Below, one piece after another: positions 18,041-26,867 of a stretch of DNA of 64,000 bases. Numbering within the stretch: position 1 is the first letter of the stretch; each line of letters opens with the position of its first letter. Where the stretch lies: assembly GCF_000725345.1 (NCBI RefSeq), contig NZ_CP008852.1, positions 372,001-436,000 on the forward strand, read 5' to 3'. The position numbers and the translations under genes are program-made. The notes under the pieces were generated by a model. It saw only the letters and a program-made list of their open reading frames with translations. It was not told the DNA's origin and searched no databases. The DNA comes from Pelosinus sp. UFO1. Lineage in GTDB: Bacteria > Bacillota > Negativicutes > DSM-13327.

Positions 18041-18089
18041 CGTTTATACTATTGAAATGATAATGATTATCATTGCAATAGTATAAACG
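18041..18089. promoter_or_regulatory. Fur box inside a 49-bp palindrome
   Basis: The core GATAATGATTATC (18059-18071) is a strong Fur site. It is embedded in a larger near-perfect palindrome whose outer arms are CGTTTATACTATTG and CAATAGTATAAACG. It lies between the AraC gene (minus) and the receptor (plus). The outer arms go well beyond a normal 19-bp Fur box and may be a site for another dimer, such as the AraC regulator, or a nested Fur array. Confidence 0.85.
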
Positions 18090-18303
18090 GTCTGTGCTCT
18101 TTTGTCAATAATATCCTTATAAAATCTTGTTCTCCTCTTAGATATTAGGTAGGGATGTAGATAAATTGCTAAGTTATTGGGAAAAAATCCATGGCAGTTT
18201 TGAAATATATCCATTTACCCCAACTATTTTACTTAGTATGATATGGAAAAGTATTGACTTTGGTTCTCATTATCAGGATGAAAAAAGGAGCCGATGGTAT
18301 TAT

Positions 18304-20541
18304 ATGAAGAAGAAAAAAATGTCTAGGACGAATAAAAATCTACTCTATGCTCTTTTGAGTAGCAGTTTATTCTGGCATACGCCATTGGTTGCATACGCGG
18401 CAGAAGAACCAGTAACAACTGGGGAACAGGCTGCTGAGGAACAAGCTGCGGCAGAAAAAACAACCAAGGAACGGGATTTTACTCTGGAGGGAGTAGAAGT
18501 AACAGCTGATCGGGAGCAGAAGACGCTTCCACCAGTCTACGCTGGCGGCCAAGTGGCACGCGGGGGGCGCCTTGGTCTCTTGGGGAATAGGGACATTATG
18601 GATACGCCTTTCAATATTACCAGTTATACGTCGAAGTCCATCGAAGATCAGCAGGCACGTACCGTGGCCGATGTTTTGGTCAATGATCCATCAGTGCGTT
18701 TCACGACTTCCAGCGGCCATATGAACGAAAACTACTCTATTCGGGGGTTTGCCGTTACTGGCTGGGAATTGGGATTCAATGGTATGTATGGTCTAGCACC
18801 TTATGGTCATACACCAATCGAGTTCTTCGAGCGAGTGGAAGTTATTAAAGGTCCCAGTGCTTTACTCAATGGTATGCCCCCTAGTGGTGCTGTGGGCGGC
18901 TCGATCAACCTGGTTCCTAAACGTGCTGACGATCAGCCACTGACCCGCATCACTACAGACTACACTTCGGGTTCCAACTTCGGCACCCATCTGGATCTGG
19001 GACGGCGTTTCGGCGAAAATAAGGAATGGGGCATGCGATTTAATGGGGTTTTCCGAGATGGAGAAACCGGCGTTGATGACCAGTCGAAAAAAAGCGTCTT
19101 GGGGGCATTGGGACTGGACTACCGCGGCAAGCGATGGAGAGCCTCTCTCGATGCCTATAACACAGAAGAAAATAGCACCAATGGATCCCCAATGACGGTC
19201 AATTTTAAAAGTACTGTCACTTCTATCCCCGATGCTCCTAATGGCAGTACCAATGCCTTTCGTAATACCTTTGCCAAGCAAGATAATAAGGGGGTAGTAT
19301 TTCACGGGGATTACAATATCAATGACAACCTGACTGCCTATGCCGGCGTGGGAACCCTGCGTTACGATTACGCAGGATTTATCAATTCAACGCACATGCT
19401 GAATGTAGATGCACTGGGTAATTCTGGTACGACCCAAAGTACGTATATAAAGGGTTACTCTGATACGGTGTCCACCGAAACAGGTTTGCGTGGCCATTTC
19501 AAAACCGGTGCAGTCGGCCATCAGGTAGTGTTGAGTGCGAACTCTCTGAAAATTAATAGTGGCACGAATAACACCCAAGTAGCGTATACCTCTAATATCT
19601 ATAACCCTACATTACATGTGTTAGCTACTGAGCCAGCTTTTGTTCTTCAAACCGAAGATACTACGCTTTCTGGCATTGCCCTGGCAGACACGATGTCCTT
19701 TGAACAGGACAAATATTTGCTTACGCTAGGGGTACGCAATCAGCGAGTTCAAAGTAAAACTTATAATAATAAAACAGGTGCACTATTGACAGATTACGAC
19801 AAAAGTGCTGTTACCCCAGCCATCGCCCTTGTTGTCAAACCGTGGAATGCACCGGTGTCCTTGTACGCCAACTACATCGAAGGCTTGAGCAAAGGGGCCG
19901 CTTATACCGACAGTGATGGTAATGTCTCTACCTTTGCCCCTTTCAAGAGTAAACAGATGGAAGCGGGTGTCAAATGGGATGCAGGTACTTTTGCCAATAC
20001 CTTAAGTGTGTTTCAAATTACTAAACCGAGTGTAATCAAGGTCACTGATGCCAATAATGCCAGCAAATACACCTATAACGAGGATGGTGAACAGCGTAAC
20101 CGTGGTGTCGAGTGGAATGTGTTTGGAGAAGTTGCACCACACCTCCGACTGCTGGGTGGAATGGCGTTTACTCGTGGTGTACAGACCCATACTTTAAACA
20201 GTGCCAACGATGGTAAAACGGCCTATGGTACGCCTAAGTGGCAAGGTAATTTGGGCTTCGAATGGGATACGTCAGGGGTGCCTGGCCTGACGCTGAATGC
20301 CCGTGCCGTGTACACCAGTTCCCAATATGCCAATTCTGCTAATACGCAGGAAATGCCAAGCTGGATCCGCTACGATATTGGTGCCCGCTATGCAACCAAG
20401 GTCAATGGCAAATCAGTAACATATCGCGCTAGTGTTGAAAACGTGTTTGATAAAAACTATTGGTCTGGTACTTTCACCGACGGCTATCTCACGATAGGCA
20501 GCGGGCGGACATTCAAATTGTCGGCTACCATTGATATTTAA
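18304..20541 (+). CDS. TonB-dependent siderophore receptor
   Basis: About 745 residues. The signal peptide ends near VAYA; a TonB-box-like segment FTLEGVEVTADRE follows. The plug domain contains IEDQQARTVADVLVNDPSVR and VEVIKGPSALLNG. A 22-strand barrel ends in GRTFKLSATIDI, an outer-membrane-type C-terminus. It belongs to the ferrichrome/ferrioxamine-type receptor group, with no N-terminal signalling domain. I chose ATG at 18304 because it begins the signal peptide; AAGGAG is 13 bp upstream, slightly far. An in-frame upstream start would add 46 residues ahead of the signal. First gene of a six-gene uptake unit. Confidence 0.92.
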   Translation: MKKKKMSRTNKNLLYALLSSSLFWHTPLVAYAAEEPVTTGEQAAEEQAAAEKTTKERDFTLEGVEVTADREQKTLPPVYAGGQVARGGRLGLLGNRDIMDTPFNITSYTSKSIEDQQARTVADVLVNDPSVRFTTSSGHMNENYSIRGFAVTGWELGFNGMYGLAPYGHTPIEFFERVEVIKGPSALLNGMPPSGAVGGSINLVPKRADDQPLTRITTDYTSGSNFGTHLDLGRRFGENKEWGMRFNGVFRDGETGVDDQSKKSVLGALGLDYRGKRWRASLDAYNTEENSTNGSPMTVNFKSTVTSIPDAPNGSTNAFRNTFAKQDNKGVVFHGDYNINDNLTAYAGVGTLRYDYAGFINSTHMLNVDALGNSGTTQSTYIKGYSDTVSTETGLRGHFKTGAVGHQVVLSANSLKINSGTNNTQVAYTSNIYNPTLHVLATEPAFVLQTEDTTLSGIALADTMSFEQDKYLLTLGVRNQRVQSKTYNNKTGALLTDYDKSAVTPAIALVVKPWNAPVSLYANYIEGLSKGAAYTDSDGNVSTFAPFKSKQMEAGVKWDAGTFANTLSVFQITKPSVIKVTDANNASKYTYNEDGEQRNRGVEWNVFGEVAPHLRLLGGMAFTRGVQTHTLNSANDGKTAYGTPKWQGNLGFEWDTSGVPGLTLNARAVYTSSQYANSANTQEMPSWIRYDIGARYATKVNGKSVTYRASVENVFDKNYWSGTFTDGYLTIGSGRTFKLSATIDI

Positions 20542-20553
20542 AGGACAGTGTTG

Positions 20554-20895
20554 ATGATGAACTCAAATCTGATAAATAACTATATGTGGCTAAAGGCCAC
20601 ACTACAAAGTCGTACCCAGCCAGTCCAAACCATCCTGCGCATTCTGGCAGGCGCATTCGGGGGTTATGGGTTAACTTACAGCGCCTTGGCAGCTTTGGCG
20701 TTACTGCTGCCTTGGCCTCGAGTCGAGGTGGTATTCTTTAGCGCTCTGTTTCCTAGCATTTTATGGTTGGGGGCGCTGCTATGGGCCTTTGCTGCCCCGA
20801 CCGCCCAGCGTGCTTGGCGAGATTTGCTGGGAGTAACAACGATTTTTGGTATCCTGGCTCTAGCAGCTTGGGTTCATTCAAGGAGCATGTCTTAG
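20554..20895 (+). CDS. DUF3649 membrane protein of iron-uptake loci
   Basis: About 113 residues with roughly three membrane helices. The stretch LAGAFGGYGLTYSALAALAL and a WAFAAPTAQRAWRDL segment match DUF3649 proteins, which occur mostly in Proteobacteria beside siderophore receptors and PepSY proteins. Several starts cluster here (GTG 20548, ATG 20554, ATG 20557); 20554 has AAGGA about 9 bp upstream. It lies 12 bp after the receptor. The function is unknown; a part in iron release or reduction at the inner membrane is plausible from context. Confidence 0.75.
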   Translation: MMNSNLINNYMWLKATLQSRTQPVQTILRILAGAFGGYGLTYSALAALALLLPWPRVEVVFFSALFPSILWLGALLWAFAAPTAQRAWRDLLGVTTIFGILALAAWVHSRSMS

Positions 20896-20897
20896 TG

Positions 20898-22427
20898 ATG
20901 AAATTAGCGATAAACAAAACTTTTACTCGGTCAATGAGTGAACTACATACTTGGGGTGGCTTGATTTTTGGCTGGCTACTATTCGCCATCTTTCTGACAG
21001 GTACGTTGGCAATATTCCAGGCTGAATTGACTCATTGGATGAGGCCGGAATTCAGGGCAAGTCAAGTGTTGCCTGGTCAGGCCCTTGCTGCAGCCGATAA
21101 AAAACTTCGTCAGTTTGCTCCCCATGCCGATAATTGGACCATCCATATGCCTCAGAAGAACTCTCCTGTACTGGATGTAAACTGGAAAAGGGGCAAGGTA
21201 ACAACAGAGAGGCATTTAGATCCTCTGACGGGAGTGGTGCTCAAAGAACGCCAAACAGAAGGCGGCCATTTCTTTACTGATTTTCACTCTGAGTTACATA
21301 GCGGTAAGGCCGGATTATGGATAGTGAGCGCCGCCTCTCTCGTACTATTGGCGGCACTGGTGTCTGGGATTGTCATTCGCAAGCAGGTTTTTAAAGAATT
21401 TTTTCTTTTGCGCTGGCGCCGGACCTGGCTTCATGCTCATATTATGACAGGTGTATTCACGCTACCCTTTGTACTCTTAATTACCTATACGGGTTTGGTG
21501 CTGACCTTCATGGAAGTGATGCCGGTTGCAACCCACTTATTGTATGAAAATAAGGCAAAACTATGGACTGAAGTAGGATTGTTATCTGACCATACACGTG
21601 CGAATGTTCCTGCCACGATGCTGCCTTTAGCGCAGTTGTTACCTTTGGCCGAAGAACAATTTGGTAAGGGTAAGATTATTTTTGTTTTGGTGAAAAACCC
21701 GGGTGACCAGCAAGCCGAAGTCACCTTTATACGGAATATAGATGACCGGATTGCAGCCGTTGGTGACCGTATTTCTTTTAACGGAGTTACCGGTGAACTG
21801 CTCGGCATCCATACCAAGTGGGATCCTTATGTTTATACTGTTCGCTACTTGGCTGGATTGCATGTTGCTAGGTTTGGCGGTTATATCGTATCTTGGTTGT
21901 ATTTTCTGTCTGGTTTAATGGGCTGCATTATGATCGCCGCCGGACTGGTGTTCTTTACAGTCAAACGTCGTAGCCGCTATGCCAAGAGTAGCAAGGCAGT
22001 CCAATATGTTTATCGCGCTGTTGAAGCATTGAATACTACTGCTGTTGCCGGCCTTATCATTGCTTGCGCCGCCTATTTGTGGGCCAATCGGCTTTTGCCT
22101 ATCTCCATGCGGGAGCGGGGAGAGGCTGAAATAATCGTATTTTTTGGCGTATGGCTAATTATGCTGGTTCATGCCTTTCGGCGTTCACCGTTGGGAGCTT
22201 GGGTCGAACAATTGACAATCGCAGCAGGACTTTGCATAGGATTGCCAGTTATTAACGCGTTGACGACCCATGTCGGTCTAGTGCCGTCCATTTTACAGGG
22301 CGACTGGATGACTGCTGGCGTGGATTTGACGGCAATTGTGCTGGGAGCCTTGCTGGCCATTACGGCTTGGCGCGTCTCTGGTAAAAAAATAAATTTAATA
22401 AAAGGAGCAAACTCATGGAATTCATAA
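20898..22427 (+). CDS. PepSY-associated membrane protein (PiuB/FpvG-like)
   Basis: About 509 residues. An N-terminal helix with MSELHTWGGLIFGWLLFAIF begins the PepSY_TM fold; further helices follow, with LHAHIMTGVFTLPFVLLITYTGLV around residues 175-200 and LAGLHVARFGG. Conserved His residues in the helices are candidate haem or metal ligands. Homologues sit in siderophore loci and some reduce siderophore-bound Fe(III) at the inner membrane. The start is ATG at 20898, adjacent to the stop of the DUF3649 gene. The 3' end overlaps exbB by 13 bp. Confidence 0.85.
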   Translation: MKLAINKTFTRSMSELHTWGGLIFGWLLFAIFLTGTLAIFQAELTHWMRPEFRASQVLPGQALAAADKKLRQFAPHADNWTIHMPQKNSPVLDVNWKRGKVTTERHLDPLTGVVLKERQTEGGHFFTDFHSELHSGKAGLWIVSAASLVLLAALVSGIVIRKQVFKEFFLLRWRRTWLHAHIMTGVFTLPFVLLITYTGLVLTFMEVMPVATHLLYENKAKLWTEVGLLSDHTRANVPATMLPLAQLLPLAEEQFGKGKIIFVLVKNPGDQQAEVTFIRNIDDRIAAVGDRISFNGVTGELLGIHTKWDPYVYTVRYLAGLHVARFGGYIVSWLYFLSGLMGCIMIAAGLVFFTVKRRSRYAKSSKAVQYVYRAVEALNTTAVAGLIIACAAYLWANRLLPISMRERGEAEIIVFFGVWLIMLVHAFRRSPLGAWVEQLTIAAGLCIGLPVINALTTHVGLVPSILQGDWMTAGVDLTAIVLGALLAITAWRVSGKKINLIKGANSWNS

Positions 22428-23062
22428 ACCAAACCATATATTTATTTCACAAAGGCGGCCCGGTTATGTATCTCTTAGTGATCTGCTCGCTGTTTGTGGT
22501 GTCCATTGCTGTCGAACGGTTTTTGTATTATCGCAGTATTTCTGTTAACACCCAGACTTTTCAACAGAAGCTGCAGCCTTTGCTTGAGAAACAACGAATC
22601 AGTGAAGCCGCTCATTTCTGCGAACAAACTCCGGCTGCCATAGCTCGTATCGCACTGGCAGGTCTCATCGCCTCCCAACGGGGCAGCCAGGTTGAGAGCG
22701 CCCTAGAAAGCGCCGCCATGCTGGCAGCAGACCGCCTGCGGGAGCATCTCGACGATCTGAGCATGGTCGTTACCCTTGCCCCGTTACTTGGCCTCCTCGG
22801 TACCGTTATTGGCATGATCAATTCCTTCAGTGTATTCAATGCCCAGGCCGGTCAGCCCATGGCCATCACCGGTGGAGTCGGTGAAGCCTTAATTGCCACC
22901 GCCACTGGACTCAGTGTCGCAACCTTATCGTTGGTGCTGCACAGATATTTTTCCCGCAGGGTCAACCGCTTGATCACTGATATTGAGCAAACGGCAGCTC
23001 TAGTGGTCAGTTATGTGCTAATTAAGAAAACCGGACGGAGAGAATCCCATGAAATTGCGTAG
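22415..23062 (+). CDS. exbB: ExbB/TolQ-type proton channel subunit
   Basis: 215 residues with three membrane helices. The conserved channel stretch LAPLLGLLGTVIGMINSF lies near residues 123-140, followed by GGVGEALIATATGLSVA. It forms the proton channel with ExbD and energises TonB. The start overlaps the PepSY gene by 13 bp and the end overlaps exbD by 14 bp, so translation is coupled. A paralogue is encoded at 40661-41308. Its codons are visibly richer in G and C than most of the window. Confidence 0.94.
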   Translation: MEFINQTIYLFHKGGPVMYLLVICSLFVVSIAVERFLYYRSISVNTQTFQQKLQPLLEKQRISEAAHFCEQTPAAIARIALAGLIASQRGSQVESALESAAMLAADRLREHLDDLSMVVTLAPLLGLLGTVIGMINSFSVFNAQAGQPMAITGGVGEALIATATGLSVATLSLVLHRYFSRRVNRLITDIEQTAALVVSYVLIKKTGRRESHEIA

Positions 23063-23456
23063 TCTCCGTGTGGAAAATCAACCTGAGTTGATGATTATTC
23101 CGATGATTGACATTATCTTTTTTCTTTTGGTGTTCTTTATGATGAGTACTCTTTCTATGGTCCAACAGCAAACTATCCCCGTCAACCTGCCTCAGGTGAC
23201 CACCGCCCAGCAGGATAAACCCAGCAGCATCAATATCACGGTGCTGGAAAATAGCAGCGTCATGTTTAACCAGGAAGAGATTCCTTTAACTTTATTAGCC
23301 AAGCGTGTAAATCTTGAGCTTGGCAAGCAGTCAGATACCGTTTTTATCCTGCGAGGCGACAAACAGGCGGCTTACGGTCAGGTAGTAGCTGTACTAGATG
23401 AGCTGAAACAAGCTGGCGCTCACCGGGTGACAGTGGCGGTGGAGAAAGGGAGGTAG
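23049..23456 (+). CDS. exbD: ExbD/TolR-type proton channel subunit
   Basis: 135 residues: a short cytoplasmic N-terminus, one membrane helix with the essential Asp in PMIDIIFFLLVFFMM (Asp near residue 20), and a periplasmic domain. The first 20 residues (MKLRSLRVENQPELMIIPMI) are identical to the ExbD encoded at 40264-40674, so the two sets are paralogous. It overlaps exbB and is followed 5 bp later by tonB. Confidence 0.95.
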   Translation: MKLRSLRVENQPELMIIPMIDIIFFLLVFFMMSTLSMVQQQTIPVNLPQVTTAQQDKPSSINITVLENSSVMFNQEEIPLTLLAKRVNLELGKQSDTVFILRGDKQAAYGQVVAVLDELKQAGAHRVTVAVEKGR

Positions 23457-23461
23457 TAACC

Positions 23462-24166
23462 ATGACCTATGCCTATCACTGGCGTAAAGCCATGGTAATG
23501 TCTGTATGCCTACATATGTTTTTTATAATAGGGGCAGGTTATTTAGCTGCTGGTTGGACTGCCCCTTTACCAACAACGGAAGAAGTGATGTTGGAAATGG
23601 ATCTAGTCAGTGATCTGGGTGAACGGCCTGAGAATAGCAATACTGTTCCAGAAACAGCCACACTGCCAGAAGCGCTAAAACCGATTTCAGCTGAAATGTC
23701 GCCGGTTATGCCAGTCGATACGGAGACTAAGGTTAGTGAGTCAGAGTCAGTGGTTACCACTAGCGAGTTGGCGATGACTGCGGCCGAAAATCCGACTACA
23801 ACAAGGAGCCAATCATCTAATTCTGCCAGTACCACTACAGATAACAGTCCAGCTGCTGTTCCCATAGTGGGGGGAGGTTCTAGAAGCGGTATTGCCGCAC
23901 CTCTCATCCTATCCAAATCCGACCCAGTCTATCCTTCAGCGGCCAGGCAGGCTGGTCTGGAAGGAACAGTAATACTGAAAATACAAATTCTAGCGAATGG
24001 CAGGCCTGGTGACATTGCTGTGGCTCGTTCCACTGGCCATGCGGTACTGGATGAAGCAGCAATAACGGCTGTTGAAAAATGGCGATTTGTACCGGCCAAA
24101 GACCGTACTAGTGGTAGGGCTATGGCATGTACCACCACTCTGCCTGTGTCATTTCACCTACATTAA
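23462..24166 (+). CDS. tonB: TonB energy transducer
   Basis: 234 residues. One N-terminal membrane helix, a long periplasmic spacer, and a C-terminal TonB domain (about 145-234) with SDPVYPSAARQAGLEGTVIL and WRFVPAKDRTSGRA. The spacer is rich in Ser, Thr, Glu and Ala instead of the Pro-Glu/Pro-Lys repeats of enterobacterial TonB. It transmits the force from ExbBD to the receptor. Last gene of the cluster. Confidence 0.93.
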   Translation: MTYAYHWRKAMVMSVCLHMFFIIGAGYLAAGWTAPLPTTEEVMLEMDLVSDLGERPENSNTVPETATLPEALKPISAEMSPVMPVDTETKVSESESVVTTSELAMTAAENPTTTRSQSSNSASTTTDNSPAAVPIVGGGSRSGIAAPLILSKSDPVYPSAARQAGLEGTVILKIQILANGRPGDIAVARSTGHAVLDEAAITAVEKWRFVPAKDRTSGRAMACTTTLPVSFHLH

Positions 24167-24222
24167 AGATAAAATCCTAAGCTTCACTCTGAACTAGTGG
24201 TGAAGCTTAGGATTTTATCTTT
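24165..24222. terminator. Very long terminator hairpin after tonB
   Basis: Perfect 23-bp arms at 24165-24187 and 24200-24222 with a 12-nt loop, starting in the tonB stop codon. An A-rich left end and T-rich right end make it usable in both directions. Confidence 0.85.
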
Positions 24223-24312
24223 AAGAGTGCCCTCAAATAGTAGCTTGACAGCACGTCCTTTCTAAAGGAAAATTAATTTGGAAGTAAAGAGATAAAAAAG
24301 AGGAGAGTTCAT

Positions 24313-25404
24313 ATGAAAATCAAAGAAATCAAGATTGGCAAAGTGAGCATCCCACTAAAAAAAATCTTCAAGACAGCACTGCGCGAAGTGCATTCAGCAG
24401 AAGACATTATTATTAAAGTAATAGCGGATACTGGTGAAGTTGGTTATGGTAATGCACCACCAACAGCAGTAATCACTGGCGATAGCCAAGATTCTGTTAT
24501 TGCAGCAATACGAGATACGATTGGTCCTAAGATACTTGACATGGAAGTTGATAATCTAGAAAAAGTCCTGACGACAATTGAAGGAGCCATGTTACATAAT
24601 CACTCAGCGAAGGCAGCCCTCGATATTGCCGTACATGATTTATTTGGAAAGTTATATGGGATTCCGCTTTATAAGTTATTTGGTGGCTATAAGAATACAA
24701 TGACAACTGACCTTACTATTAGCGTAAATGCACCAGATGAAATGGTAAGGGATTCATTGGAAGCTATAGCAGAAGGATATAACGAGTTGAAACTAAAAGT
24801 AGGAACAGATGTCCAAATGGATATTAAAAGGGTCAAAGCAATTCGCCAAGCAGTTGGTTCCGAGGTTAAAATTCGCCTTGATGCCAACCAAGGCTGGTTA
24901 CCGAAAGAAGCTGTACGCATTATTCGTAAGTTTGAAGATATGGATTTAGGTATTGAACTCATTGAGCAACCTGTAAAGGCCCATGATTTTGCAGGACTTA
25001 AATTTGTTACAGATAATGTAGAGACGAATATTATGGCAGATGAATCCTCTTTTGGGCCTTATGAAGTATTTACTCTTTTGAGTATGCGAGCTTGTGATCT
25101 TATCAATATAAAATTAATGAAGGCTGGCGGATTACATAATGCGGTCAAAATTGCGAATATCGCAGAAACCATGGGAGTACAATGTATGATGGGCTGCATG
25201 CTGGAAAGTAAAGTGGGAATAACAGCGGCTGCTAGCATTGCGGGTGGGAAGAAAATTATTACAAAAACTGATTTGGACGCAGCAGTATTATTAGCTGCAG
25301 ATCCAGTAGTTGGTGGAGTTAGCTTTACTAAAAATCAGATTATTATCTCTGATGCCCCAGGTCTAGGAATTACAGATGTACATGGCTGGCAAGAGATACT
25401 TTAA
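24313..25404 (+). CDS. Dipeptide (L-Ala-D/L-Glu) epimerase, enolase superfamily
   Basis: 363 residues of the muconate-lactonizing subgroup. Visible catalytic elements are the LKLKVG lysines (about residues 160-165), metal ligands in RLDANQGW, IEQPV and MADESSFGP, and the opposite-face lysine in NIKLMKAGG. Such enzymes epimerise dipeptides such as L-Ala-D-Glu during murein peptide recycling. Specificity within the subgroup varies and is not fixed by these motifs. A stand-alone gene with its own terminator. Confidence 0.85.
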   Translation: MKIKEIKIGKVSIPLKKIFKTALREVHSAEDIIIKVIADTGEVGYGNAPPTAVITGDSQDSVIAAIRDTIGPKILDMEVDNLEKVLTTIEGAMLHNHSAKAALDIAVHDLFGKLYGIPLYKLFGGYKNTMTTDLTISVNAPDEMVRDSLEAIAEGYNELKLKVGTDVQMDIKRVKAIRQAVGSEVKIRLDANQGWLPKEAVRIIRKFEDMDLGIELIEQPVKAHDFAGLKFVTDNVETNIMADESSFGPYEVFTLLSMRACDLINIKLMKAGGLHNAVKIANIAETMGVQCMMGCMLESKVGITAAASIAGGKKIITKTDLDAAVLLAADPVVGGVSFTKNQIIISDAPGLGITDVHGWQEIL

Positions 25405-25442
25405 TGTAATTTTATCAATACATAATGCATTTTAAGTACACT

Positions 25443-25482
25443 AAAAAGCTTTAACCCAAACAAAGTTGGGTTAAAGCTTTTT
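25443..25482. terminator. Terminator between the convergent epimerase and VOC genes
   Basis: AAAAAGCTTTAACCCA pairs with TGGGTTAAAGCTTTTT; usable from both strands. Confidence 0.88.
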
Positions 25483-25495
25483 ACCATTGGATTTG

Positions 25496-25873
25496 TTAAC
25501 CTCTGAATTCTATTGACTCTCCATCTAAGCCTTCAAATACCACTCTGCGCCAGCCTTCTTCTCTTGGTTCTCTTGCTCCCGTAGGATGGGGTTCGGTAGT
25601 AACTGGAATACCTGCATTTTTTAGGCGGGTGTAGTCAGCAGTAAAATTCTCACTCTCAAGACAAAAGTGAAAGCCTTGATTTGTGGGGCCTTTTGGCATA
25701 TGTATCAATTCTAAAACGGTATCACCCAGTTTAAGGTATGCTATTTTTTCGATTGCTGGTACTGGTACATCGTGTTCATAATACTTCTTAAAACCAAAGT
25801 GTTCCTCGTAAAAATAGATTGATTTAGCAAGATCCTTAACAATAAAAGCTATATGGTCAATACGTTTAAACAT
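25496..25873 (-). CDS. VOC (glyoxalase-fold) family protein
   Basis: 125 residues, one vicinal-oxygen-chelate domain: FKRIDHIAFIVKDLAKSIYF at the N-terminus and the metal-ligand Glu stretch LELIHMPKG near residue 60. It closes with RRVVFEGLDGESIEF. The family includes lactoylglutathione lyases, methylmalonyl-CoA epimerases and dioxygenases; this short form is closest to glyoxalase I-like proteins. The start ATG at 25873 has AGGAGGA upstream; the longer frame to 25933 does not. Exact activity not determinable. Confidence 0.8.
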   Translation of the reverse strand: MFKRIDHIAFIVKDLAKSIYFYEEHFGFKKYYEHDVPVPAIEKIAYLKLGDTVLELIHMPKGPTNQGFHFCLESENFTADYTRLKNAGIPVTTEPHPTGAREPREEGWRRVVFEGLDGESIEFRG

Positions 25874-25950
25874 AGACCTTCCTCCTAGTGATTTTATTAT
25901 GATATTATACCAAGTGTCGCAGGTTCTAAACAAACTAGATTATAAATCGT

Positions 25951-25970
25951 GGGGACGGTTCTATTGAGTT
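25951..25970 (+). repeat. REP-like half-site beside the transposase
   Basis: GGGGACGGTTCTATTGAGTT, 42 bp before the transposase start, occurs again on the opposite strand at about 30824-30842. This is the relation expected of a REP-associated transposase and its substrate repeat. Confidence 0.65.
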
Positions 25971-26011
25971 AATCTTGATAGTGTGATAGAATATCGTGGG
26001 GTGATTAGGGA

Positions 26012-26773
26012 ATGTCCAGGCAAGCGCGTCAAAAGAGTCAAAGCGGTATATATCACATTATTTTACGCGGGATTAACAAGCAAATACTATTTGAAGAAGA
26101 GGAAGATAAAGAAAAATTCATTGAGTGTTTGCGATTTTATAAAGAGAGTAGCAACTACATAATATATGGGTATTGCCTAATGGACAATCATATCCACTTA
26201 CTTATTAAGGAAGGCAAAGAGTCCATTGGGAACACCATGAAGAGAATTGGTGTAAGCTATGTATCCTGGTATAATCGTAAATATGATAGAAGTGGTCATT
26301 TATTCCAAGATCGCTTTAAAAGTGAAGTAGTGGAAGATGATGAGTATTTACTGACCGTTTTACGCTATATTCATCAGAATCCATTAAAGTCGGGTAATGT
26401 AAAACAGTTAGAAAAATATAAGTGGAGTAGCTACGAGGAATATTTAAGTCAACCGAAGACCGTTGATACAGATCTTATATTAAAGATTTTTGCCTCGAAA
26501 AAAGAACAGGCAATGATCTATTTTAAAAACTTTATGAATGAGCAAAATGATGATACGTGCATTGATAGCATTGAGACGAAAAGAATGACGGATCAAGAGA
26601 TAAAAGAACTAATAAAAGAATATGCAAATGTTAATTCACCTAGTGAGTTAAGAAATATGGATATACTGGCAAGAAATCAAGTAATAAGAAAAATAAAGGA
26701 AGTCGAAGGGGTATCTACTCGCCAAATAGCAAGGCTTATAGGAATTAGTCAAAGTATAGTCTCAAAAGCCTAA
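26012..26773 (+). CDS. REP-associated tyrosine transposase (Y1_Tnp, TnpA_REP)
   Basis: 253 residues. The HUH motif NHIHLLI (His60 and His62) and a Tyr-bearing helix in SYVSWYNRKYDRSGHLFQ mark a single-strand Y1 transposase. The start SRQARQKSQSGIYHIILRG is typical of the REP-associated branch. A C-terminal HTH (RQIARLIGISQSIVSK) is present. These proteins cut and join REP-type hairpins and are usually single-copy and domesticated. A REP-like half-site lies just upstream and a full palindrome at 30798-30844. No IS-type ends are visible. Confidence 0.88.
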   Translation: MSRQARQKSQSGIYHIILRGINKQILFEEEEDKEKFIECLRFYKESSNYIIYGYCLMDNHIHLLIKEGKESIGNTMKRIGVSYVSWYNRKYDRSGHLFQDRFKSEVVEDDEYLLTVLRYIHQNPLKSGNVKQLEKYKWSSYEEYLSQPKTVDTDLILKIFASKKEQAMIYFKNFMNEQNDDTCIDSIETKRMTDQEIKELIKEYANVNSPSELRNMDILARNQVIRKIKEVEGVSTRQIARLIGISQSIVSKA

Positions 26774-26867
26774 GTTGTAGAACAATGTGACGACTCGTTC
26801 TCTTTCTTATAGATTGAATTATTGTTGGATGATTCTAGCAGCAATAACATGAAACGGAGTAATAATT

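Noticed and set aside
18862-19305. 147-codon minus-strand frame inside the siderophore receptor
   Set aside because: Antisense to a well-supported receptor with continuous plug and barrel motifs.
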